Shown here in pieces: positions 1 through 5,119 of a DNA stretch of 5,325 nucleotides. Both the position numbers and the translations under genes were made by a program. How positions within the stretch are numbered: the first letter of the stretch is position 1; every line of letters starts with the position of its first letter. The DNA comes from Methanomassiliicoccaceae archaeon (GTDB lineage: Archaea; Thermoplasmatota; Thermoplasmata; Methanomassiliicoccales; Methanomethylophilaceae), in NCBI GenBank assembly GCA_009778265.1, contig WRKA01000116.1, forward strand, positions 1 to 5,325, written 5' to 3'. Below the pieces are notes generated by a model. It searched no databases and was not told the origin of the DNA. It worked only from the letters and a program-made list of their open reading frames with translations.

Positions 1-65
1 CTTAGTCTCATCTTAGTCTCATCTTAGTCTCATCTTAGTCTCATCTTAGTCTCATCTTAGTCTCA
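1..65. repeat. 11-bp tandem repeat array, about 5.9 copies, truncated by window edge
   Basis: Five exact copies of CTTAGTCTCAT are followed by a sixth that loses only its last base; the array then breaks into unrelated AT-rich sequence. No base differs between copies, which points to recent expansion or active slippage. Because 11 is not a multiple of 3 and the unit contains stop triplets, the array is closed in all frames and is not coding. There are no spacers, so it is not CRISPR. It begins about 31 bases beyond the stop codon of the AlbA_2 regulator gene and may extend left of the window. A period of 11 bp is close to one DNA helical turn, so each unit would present the same face to a binding protein; that role is inference. 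Confidence 0.95.
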
Positions 66-96
66 AATAATTGTCCGAAGACATTAAAGATAAAGT

Positions 97-1449
97 TCAA
101 TTGACCTTATAATGTCCATTCTGTCTGGTACCCACTCTTTCTATGAGTCCGAGTGCTTTGAGTGATCGTATGGCCCGATTTACCGATGCACGTGATAATC
201 CTGTTTCCGACATCAAGGATACGATGTTCTTTCCTTTGTCGTTCTTAATGGTATCATAGACCAGCCTGTCCAATCTGTCCAATTTGACCGCATCTGTTGT
301 CTTGTCGATAGGGTGCGGTTCGTTTTTAATTACATTAACAACATAATTCTCGTTGAAGAATGTGACGTTGAATTCAGACTGCGTGAATTCAAACACCGGC
401 GGTTTTGCGTCGCGCCCTTTGTATGCGTCCATTATCTTCTTTATGCCTCTTCCGAAACTTTCCACCATCCCGGCACGGTAAAACACCGTCGCCATTGAAG
501 GATTCCCGGGATGAGAACGATGGGACTTAAGAAGAGTTTCTACGGTCCAATCGATAGGAGGACTTCCGTCGTTGAATATTGTCAATGAATCCGGAAACAC
601 TTTGATCTGAATAGGGGTCATGGTTCCGTAGTCGGAATGGATTATGCTGTTTAACACGGCCTCTTTTATCGCCTCTCTCGGATACGATGGTTTTTGTGTT
701 CGGTAATTGCCTTCGAAACTTATCGGTGACGTTGTATATTTCATCATGATGAGTTCGACTATCTTATCGGGGGTCATGAAAAGAGGGCCTTCCACCAGAT
801 CCTGGAAATAGATGTCCCCGCCGCTCAGGCTGAAAGAACCTATCTTCACGCATGCAGCGGCAGTGAATCTCTGCGGCTCCGGATGAAATAGGAGAACGGC
901 ACCGAGTTTCGGTTTGCCGTCCGCAGAAAGATCCAGCTTATTGAACATTGTCTCAATGTCTGCGTCATACTCTTCCTGTGTGATCATGCCTTTTTCCAAA
1001 GCCTTATTTTTGAACTCCCAGTAGAAAACATTATCCAATTGTTTGATGGTGATCTGCGGACAGGGGTCATCCGTCCATGACATATTGAATCTTTTGATGA
1101 AATACGTCCTCAGTTCACGCCCTCTCAGTTCTCTCGTCGTGCTACCGGATCTTACGTATACCTTACCGTCACAGAACAGCACATCATCTTGTTTCGACAC
1201 CTTAATGGAAATGTACTCTTTACTATTCTCCGAATGATCATCGATAGTCGGAACGATACCGAATTTATTGTGGATCTGGTCAGGTATCAATTTCAGAAGA
1301 CCTTTGAGATCTTTTACGCCTACGATCTTGCCTTTATCATCGATCCCTATGTAGAGCGTTCCTCCTTCGGCGTTCCCAAGACCGGCGACGCTACGTAAGC
1401 ATTTATCGCTCCAGCTTTCCTTGAACTCCGTGCGAAGGTCTTCTTTCAT
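97..1449 (-). CDS. AlbA_2 (Schlafen-type) / RecG-like C-terminal ATPase-fold / winged-helix putative transcriptional regulator
   Basis: This 450-residue protein has the layout of the COG2865 'predicted transcriptional regulator' family. An N-terminal AlbA_2 domain (about 5-120) carries TEFKESW and the glycine-rich AGLGNAEGGTLYIGID (22-37). A central region contains a GHKL-like HATPase_c_4 segment: EAVLNSIIHSDY (263-274), FNDGSPP (292-298), SFGRGIKKI (331-339). A winged helix-turn-helix (about 391-450, with GLSRASVNRAIRSLKALGLI) ends the protein. AlbA_2 domains are associated with nucleic-acid binding; the ligand and target genes are unknown. The frame stays open to an ATG at 1536, but I prefer the ATG at 1449: family homology starts right there (MKEDLRTEFKESW), a TATA-like box lies about 27 bases upstream, and an AGGTG precedes it. 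ATG 1467 is another option. The gene looks somewhat more AT-rich than gatDE by eye, and families of this type are often accessory and variable. It appears intact and monocistronic. Confidence 0.88.
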   Translation of the reverse strand: MKEDLRTEFKESWSDKCLRSVAGLGNAEGGTLYIGIDDKGKIVGVKDLKGLLKLIPDQIHNKFGIVPTIDDHSENSKEYISIKVSKQDDVLFCDGKVYVRSGSTTRELRGRELRTYFIKRFNMSWTDDPCPQITIKQLDNVFYWEFKNKALEKGMITQEEYDADIETMFNKLDLSADGKPKLGAVLLFHPEPQRFTAAACVKIGSFSLSGGDIYFQDLVEGPLFMTPDKIVELIMMKYTTSPISFEGNYRTQKPSYPREAIKEAVLNSIIHSDYGTMTPIQIKVFPDSLTIFNDGSPPIDWTVETLLKSHRSHPGNPSMATVFYRAGMVESFGRGIKKIMDAYKGRDAKPPVFEFTQSEFNVTFFNENYVVNVIKNEPHPIDKTTDAVKLDRLDRLVYDTIKNDKGKNIVSLMSETGLSRASVNRAIRSLKALGLIERVGTRQNGHYKVN

Positions 1450-1471
1450 GCACCTTCGTAATGTCATGAAG

Positions 1472-1480
1472 TTATTATAT
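1472..1480 (-). promoter_or_regulatory. TATA-like box (ATATAATAA) for the AlbA_2 regulator gene
   Basis: On the minus strand the sequence reads ATATAATAA, centred about 27 bases before the ATG at 1449. Archaeal box A elements usually sit about 25-27 bases upstream of the transcription start, so transcription would begin at or within a few bases of that ATG, giving a leaderless or nearly leaderless mRNA. This is the main reason for choosing ATG 1449 over the upstream in-frame ATGs at 1467 and 1536, which would lie at or before the predicted start of the transcript. No purine-rich BRE was confidently identified. Confidence 0.5.
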
Positions 1481-1516
1481 CTTGTGCGAACCCATACTTG
1501 GATGGCAGAGGAGTGC

Positions 1517-1529
1517 AAAAAACAGAAAA
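1517..1529 (-). terminator. Oligo-T terminator candidate downstream of gatE
   Basis: The minus strand reads TTTTCTGTTTTTT here, about 115 bases past the gatE stop codon and about 40 bases before the TATA-like box of the next gene. Archaeal RNA polymerase can terminate at T-rich stretches without a strong hairpin, and none is seen directly upstream. This is the only long T tract in the 195-base gap, so it is the best candidate for ending the gatDE transcript. Confidence 0.45.
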
Positions 1530-1644
1530 GATCCAAGGTGCCAATGCGTTTCGGAATAAAATGACGCCGATACAGGGTGCACGGGTCAACTTTTAATGGA
1601 ATAGTATGTGAGTGCTCCCGCCGGAATTTGACCTTGACCTTTTC

Positions 1645-3528
1645 TTAACCGACCGTCCTTTTGATCTCTTTCATCAGAAGATCGTTCATCCTCTTTCCGT
1701 CAAGTTTACCGCGAAGCGCTTCCATCACCGGCCCCATGAGGGGACCGACCGACGCCATTCCCTTCTCTTTCACGAACGCTTCCCGTTCTTTGACGATCTT
1801 TGCTATTATCTTCACCGCTTCCGATTCGTCCATCGAACTTACGCCGAGCTTCGATACCGCTTCGTTCAGTGACGTTCCTTTAGCTAATTCTCTGAAGAGC
1901 GACGGTAAAGCTTCCTTAGCGAACTTCGATCCTTTCAGTGCGGCGAACACTTCTGCTATCTTGGTCTCGGATATCTCGCTGACATCGATACCTTCCCTTT
2001 CCATCTCCGTGAATGTGCTTACGAACGTCGTCGCCGCTATTGACGCGAGATCTTTGTCCTTCGCTATCCTTTCGAATATGTCGACGTTGCCGTCGCGTAC
2101 GATCTGGCGGGCCTGCTGTGCGTTTATCTTATACTCTGAAATCAAACGTTTCTCGGTCACTTCCGGAAGGTCCGGAAGGTTCGCGAGCACCTCCTTCATC
2201 TTCTCTTCGGTGACCAGGATCGGAGGTATGTCGGTCTCCGGATACATCCTCGCGGCACCCGGTAAGGGTCTTGAAAATCTTGACGTCCCGTCCGCTAACG
2301 GGTCCCTGGTCTCTTCCGGAACGCCGGTCAGCGCTTCCTTCGCCCTTTCGATGACCGCTTCCAGCGCCATTACCGCTTTCTTTTCCTTTTCGGCGCAAAG
2401 AACGAACGAATCGTGCTCTCCGTTCAGGGACAGGAACGATCTGACCTTATCCACATACTCCTGTTCGATACCGTACGCCGGAAGTTCGTCCGAATGGAAT
2501 ATCCCTTTCACTCCCTTCGTCCTCGCACGTTCCGCTAACGATGAACCTAAACGCAATTTTCCCTCGTCCCCGTTCAGTACGCCGGCGAATCCTTTTAATT
2601 TCACGGCCAGCACTTTTCCTTTATCGGACAAAGCGCCTCTGATCACTTTGGACGGACAGTCTTTGAATAGATCGGTGACGTCGGTCATCTCCGTTCCGAC
2701 TGCCACGTCCCTTTCGGAAAGGATCTCTTTTACACGCAGGAGCATATGATGCCTCTGCAGTTCATTCTCAACGTAAACGGGAAGCAGTCTGAGGTTCTGA
2801 ACGCCTTTCATCTCCGTTCTCGTGCCTCCGGGAATGGAGACGTTGACATCTTCCCTTATCGTCCCGATGCCTCTCTTCACTCCTTTTATCGCTCTCAGCA
2901 TCGTTCCTATCTTCAGGGCGACCTCCATCGCTTCCTCCGGGGTCCTGATATCCGGGCCGGTGGATATCTCCAGTAAGGGAATGCCTAAGCGATCGAGACG
3001 GTACGTCATCTCGCCGTCCTTCTCTTCAACCCTCCTGGCCGAATCCTCTTCCAGACATACCGTTTCGATGACTATCTTCTTTCCGTTCACTTCCACGAAA
3101 CCGTTCATTCCGACCATCGCGGTCCTCTGATAGCCTCCGGGACCGGAACCGTCGACGACTATCTTCCTCATATAGTATATTTCATCGATCACTTTGCAGT
3201 TGCACATCACCGAGAACGTTAACGCTATGTGAAAAGCGTCGGCGTTCACATCGAGCGGGGGTTCTTCGTCCAGATCTATCAGACAACTGATGTTCTTCGG
3301 CGTCTCGTATCTGTACCCTCTCTGTTTCTTATGTTCGGCCATCGCGGCCCTGTCTATCTGTCCCGATTCTCCCGGGGTCGGTCTGAGACGTCTGAAATAT
3401 GTTACGTTCTCTCTTATCTCGGAGAGACCGTTCTCGCAGTCGCAGAACAATTTTCTTGTGTTCAGCTGCTGATGGATCTCGATACCGCAGATCAGCCTTT
3501 CTTTCGTCGCGGGGTCACCAGATGACAT
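1645..3528 (-). CDS. gatE: Glu-tRNA(Gln) amidotransferase subunit E
   Basis: GatE is the tRNA-binding, ATP-using subunit of the archaeal GatDE complex. It phosphorylates Glu on misacylated Glu-tRNA(Gln) and transfers ammonia delivered by GatD, giving Gln-tRNA(Gln). The 627 residues match the family's usual size (about 620-630). The GatB/GatE catalytic domain holds GIEIHQQL (15-22), VCLEEDSARRV (157-167), YRLDRLGIPLLEISTGPDI (176-194), GIGTIREDVNVSIPGG (220-235), EMKGVQ (239-244) and MYPETDIPP (428-436). The region about 280-400 corresponds to the AspRS-like GAD insertion that separates GatE from bacterial GatB. The last 140 or so residues form the helical GatB/YqeY-type tail that contacts tRNA. 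The segment DGSGPGGYQRT (126-136) differs from the DGSNTSGFQRT I recall for other archaeal GatE. The start ATG follows a strong Shine-Dalgarno and overlaps gatD by 14 bases, so the two are co-transcribed and probably translationally coupled. The gene is intact and ends in TAA. Confidence 0.97.
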   Translation of the reverse strand: MSSGDPATKERLICGIEIHQQLNTRKLFCDCENGLSEIRENVTYFRRLRPTPGESGQIDRAAMAEHKKQRGYRYETPKNISCLIDLDEEPPLDVNADAFHIALTFSVMCNCKVIDEIYYMRKIVVDGSGPGGYQRTAMVGMNGFVEVNGKKIVIETVCLEEDSARRVEEKDGEMTYRLDRLGIPLLEISTGPDIRTPEEAMEVALKIGTMLRAIKGVKRGIGTIREDVNVSIPGGTRTEMKGVQNLRLLPVYVENELQRHHMLLRVKEILSERDVAVGTEMTDVTDLFKDCPSKVIRGALSDKGKVLAVKLKGFAGVLNGDEGKLRLGSSLAERARTKGVKGIFHSDELPAYGIEQEYVDKVRSFLSLNGEHDSFVLCAEKEKKAVMALEAVIERAKEALTGVPEETRDPLADGTSRFSRPLPGAARMYPETDIPPILVTEEKMKEVLANLPDLPEVTEKRLISEYKINAQQARQIVRDGNVDIFERIAKDKDLASIAATTFVSTFTEMEREGIDVSEISETKIAEVFAALKGSKFAKEALPSLFRELAKGTSLNEAVSKLGVSSMDESEAVKIIAKIVKEREAFVKEKGMASVGPLMGPVMEALRGKLDGKRMNDLLMKEIKRTVG

Positions 3529-4816
3529 CGGCCGTCCTCCTTGTTCCCGTCTCGAACGATAACGGTCTTCTCATCATCTCTTTCGCTTCTTCCGTGTCCT
3601 TTGAATTTGCTAAGCACCACATGAGCTTCACATACGCCGTTTCCGGGACCATATCGCCTGCCGGTATCACGCCCATGCTCTGAAGATTACGCCCGGTGTC
3701 GTAGATGTTCATTCCCGTCGGACCGTTAATGCACTGCGTCGTCATTACCACGACCGTTCCGTTCCCGGCCGCTTTCTTTATCACCGAAGCGATCCCGTCG
3801 CTGACGTGGCCGAGACCGGTGCCTTCGATCACGATGCCTTTGGAATTGATCATCACATCCCTGAACATCTCCGGATCCATTCCCGGATAGTATTTCAGAA
3901 GAACGACGTCCCTGCACATCTTCGTTTCCGCTTTCGTTCTCTTTGCGGGCGAGGGGAGTTCGGTGCTGAACGTTATGTTAAAGGCGGCGTCCATGTGCGC
4001 CACGGGGACCGAATTGATACTGCGGAACGCGTCCCTTCTGGACGAGTGCATCTTTCTGACCCGGGTGCCTCTGTGCACTGCGTAAGAATCATCATTCATC
4101 GTGTCGTGCATCACCGCATAAACACCGGACGCTTTCGACGAGATGCAGAATCTTACCGATGCGGTGATGTTGCCGGCGGCGTCCGAGGACGGTCTGTCCG
4201 GGGATCTCTGAGAACCGACGAGAACGACCGGGCCGCTTAACTCTCCCAGCATGAATGACAATGCCGCCGCGGTATATCCCATCGTGTCCGTTCCGTGTAA
4301 TATCACAACACCTTCCGCGCCGCCGTTCAGTTCCTCTTCCGCGGCTTCCGCGATCTCCTGCCAGTGTTCGATGTTCATGTTCTCCGAAAATACCGCGGTC
4401 AGGTCCCTCGTCCTTATGTTGGCGATATCCGGTATCTCCGGGAAAAGATCGAGAAGCGCGTCGGCGGAACGTCCCGGCGATACCGCGCCCGTTCTGCTGT
4501 CGGACTGCGAACCGATCGTTCCTCCGGTGCTTATCAGCGTGATGTTCGGCAGCCCTTCCTTCGGTCTGCGTTCGTTCGTCCTCACCGCTTTGACAACAGG
4601 TCTCTCGATCGTTCTGACCGAATCGCCCTTCTTTACTCTCAGTCCGATGTTGTATCCGTTCTTCAGCTTGATGACGACGACATCGGATGCCCCCGAGTCC
4701 TTGTGCGGCATCAGCACGCCTTTGTATTCTTTGCCGTCGATGGTAAGCAGAAGCGTCGAACCCTCTTCCGCTCCCGCGTCCTTAAGCATTTCCGATAATC
4801 CCTCGGAGTATCTCAT
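3515..4816 (-). CDS. gatD: Glu-tRNA(Gln) amidotransferase subunit D (asparaginase-like glutaminase)
   Basis: GatD hydrolyses glutamine and supplies ammonia to GatE; its activity is normally coupled to GatE bound to Glu-tRNA(Gln). The 433 residues fit the family. The N-terminal small beta-barrel GatD_N domain covers about 1-75 (DGKEYKGVLMPH, VVVIKLKNGYNIGL). The type I/II L-asparaginase fold follows from about 90, with the expected catalytic set: Thr100 in STGGTIGSQ, Thr176-Asp177 in HGTDTMGY, and Lys255 in RVRKMHSSRRDAF. The C-terminal asparaginase subdomain (about 300-420) contains GIVIEGTGLGHV. Having GatD_N, plus gatE directly downstream, separates it from ordinary asparaginases. The ATG at 4816 is chosen because homology to GatD_N begins at once and GGGGAG precedes it. 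The end overlaps gatE by 14 bases. All key residues are present and the gene looks functional. Confidence 0.96.
   Translation of the reverse strand: MRYSEGLSEMLKDAGAEEGSTLLLTIDGKEYKGVLMPHKDSGASDVVVIKLKNGYNIGLRVKKGDSVRTIERPVVKAVRTNERRPKEGLPNITLISTGGTIGSQSDSRTGAVSPGRSADALLDLFPEIPDIANIRTRDLTAVFSENMNIEHWQEIAEAAEEELNGGAEGVVILHGTDTMGYTAAALSFMLGELSGPVVLVGSQRSPDRPSSDAAGNITASVRFCISSKASGVYAVMHDTMNDDSYAVHRGTRVRKMHSSRRDAFRSINSVPVAHMDAAFNITFSTELPSPAKRTKAETKMCRDVVLLKYYPGMDPEMFRDVMINSKGIVIEGTGLGHVSDGIASVIKKAAGNGTVVVMTTQCINGPTGMNIYDTGRNLQSMGVIPAGDMVPETAYVKLMWCLANSKDTEEAKEMMRRPLSFETGTRRTADVIW
3535..3542 (-). promoter_or_regulatory. Strong Shine-Dalgarno for gatE inside the end of gatD
   Basis: The minus strand reads AAGGAGGA; the GGAGG core (3536-3540) lies 7 bases before the gatE ATG. 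The site falls inside the last codons of gatD, so a ribosome finishing gatD passes over it. It fixes the gatE start and explains how the overlapping second gene is translated, keeping the two subunits in balance. Confidence 0.85.
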
Positions 4817-5025
4817 GTTCTCCCCGGATTTTCCGTTAACGACTCATTACTTATTTCACTTTGCGTGATACGCGCGTGCACCTTTTCTTTCCGCGCTGAA
4901 TTAATGGCCATTAAGTTAACCGTCATTAATTTAACCGCCATGAAAATAATAGCCATTAAATTAATACTAAAAGAAATTCTGAGAACGCCGATCTTCCGTT
5001 TTGACGGAAAGGCCGATATGGTCAC
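4813..5025 (-). CDS. Doubtful 70-residue ORF with pentapeptide repeats, overlapping the gatD start
   Basis: The frame starts at a GTG without a Shine-Dalgarno and ends at a TGA that shares ATGA with the gatD start codon. Its predicted product has a basic N-terminus (SKRK near 8-11), a hydrophobic stretch (about 17-42) built from the pentads INLMA/IIFMA/VKLMT/VNLMA, then a charged tail. That could be a single membrane segment with positive residues on both sides. Against it: a weak start, no recognised family, and composition dictated by the AT-rich DNA repeat. The ATGA overlap is what a coupled upstream gene would show, but it may be chance. I think it is more likely non-coding. Confidence 0.15.
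   Translation of the reverse strand: MTISAFPSKRKIGVLRISFSINLMAIIFMAVKLMTVNLMAINSARKEKVHARITQSEISNESLTENPGRT
4820..4825 (-). promoter_or_regulatory. Shine-Dalgarno-like GGGGAG before gatD
   Basis: The minus strand reads GGGGAGAAC immediately before the gatD ATG, leaving only 3 bases between GGGGAG and the start codon. The spacing is short, so this is a weaker site than the one for gatE, but it is the only purine-rich match near the start. Confidence 0.45.
4847..4856 (-). promoter_or_regulatory. TATA-like box (AAATAAGTAA) candidate for the gatDE operon
   Basis: This AT-rich decamer on the minus strand is centred about 36 bases before the gatD ATG. A transcription start about 26 bases downstream would fall near 4826, leaving a leader of about 10 bases that still includes GGGGAG. 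An 8-bp palindrome, CGTTAACG (4834-4841), lies between the box and that start and could be an operator. The AT-rich repeats at 4907-4966 offer other TATA-like sequences, so the real promoter could lie farther upstream. Confidence 0.3.
4907..4966. repeat. Four-copy 15-bp tandem quasi-repeat upstream of gatD
   Basis: Four consecutive 15-mers share one register: GCCATTAAGTTAACC, GTCATTAATTTAACC, GCCATGAAAATAATA and GCCATTAAATTAATA. Copies 1 and 2 match at 13 of 15 positions, as do copies 3 and 4; copies 1 and 4 match at 12. A fifth, worn copy (4892-4906) may adjoin on the gatD side. All are strongly AT-rich against a GC-balanced background. The divergence shows the array is older than the exact array at 1-65. 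Because the period is a multiple of 3, the minus strand reads through as pentads INLMA, IIFMA, VKLMT, VNLMA. Whether it acts as promoter or regulator DNA or as coding sequence is not resolved. Confidence 0.85.
4969..5009 (-). terminator. Hairpin plus T-rich tract, candidate fhs terminator
   Basis: A perfect 6-bp stem (TTCCGT at 4994-4999 and ACGGAA at 5004-5009, 4-base loop) is followed on the minus strand, after a gap of about 17 bases, by TTTCTTTT (4969-4976). It lies 110-150 bases past the fhs stop and before the gatD promoter region. The gap between stem and T tract is too long for a classical intrinsic terminator, but archaeal termination mainly needs the T-rich tract. A second small hairpin with T5 (5026-5040) is an alternative. 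Confidence 0.3.
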
Positions 5026-5111
5026 GAACTGAAAAAGTTCGGCGTCAAGTTCGGGAGATCGTCTCTGAACGATGTGTGAACTGCCCGCATCGATGACCCC
5101 GAATATCGCAT
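5022..5111 (-). CDS. Doubtful 29-residue ORF just after fhs
   Basis: An ATG 8 bases past the fhs stop opens a 29-codon frame ending in TGA. Directly upstream, overlapping the fhs stop, is AGGTGATC, a close match to the sequence complementary to the 3' end of archaeal 16S rRNA, with 7-8 bases before the ATG. The spacing is good for translational coupling to fhs. However, the AGGTGA part is also the last Arg codon plus stop of fhs, so the match can be coincidental. The peptide (starting MRYSGSSMRAV) belongs to no family I recognise and has no membrane segment. Confidence 0.15.
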   Translation of the reverse strand: MRYSGSSMRAVHTSFRDDLPNLTPNFFSS

Positions 5112-5119
5112 ACGGCAGA

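Larger units (their letters stand above)
4817..5119. other. Gap between fhs and gatD: repeats, hairpins, no confident gene
   Basis: These 303 bases hold, from the fhs side, about 80 bases of ordinary GC content with two short open frames; a GAACT/AGTTC hairpin with T5 in the minus strand (5026-5040); a TTCCGT/ACGGAA hairpin (4994-5009); a T-rich tract (4969-4976); the AT-rich 15-bp repeat array (4907-4966); a 14-bp perfect palindrome TTAATGGCCATTAA (4901-4914); and the gatD promoter region. No tRNA-like cloverleaf or known RNA gene was recognised. Confidence 0.7.

Noticed and set aside
1..65. CRISPR array
   Set aside because: The units abut without spacers, and the period is only 11 bp.
1502..1564. 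20-codon plus-strand ORF with basic product (MAEECKKQKRSKVPMRFGIK)
   Set aside because: It has no ribosome binding site and no family match, and its A-runs are better explained as the minus-strand oligo-T terminator.
1450..1644. tRNA or other structured RNA in the gap between gatE and the regulator
   Set aside because: No T-arm consensus or cloverleaf pairing was found on either strand.
2162..2179. Duplicated TCCGGAAGG in gatE
   Set aside because: It is just the codons for LPDLPE, a normal short in-frame coding repetition.
1661..2749. Long plus-strand open frame of 362 codons
   Set aside because: It lies wholly antisense to gatE, whose family motifs are unmistakable; its Ser/Phe/Ile/Thr-rich product is the usual shadow of a GC-balanced coding strand.
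3515..4816. Plain L-asparaginase rather than GatD
   Set aside because: The GatD_N domain, the family length and the overlapping gatE downstream identify the amidotransferase subunit.
4251..4868. Plus-strand open frame of 205 codons
   Set aside because: Antisense to the well-supported N-terminal half of gatD, serine/proline-rich shadow composition, no recognised motif.
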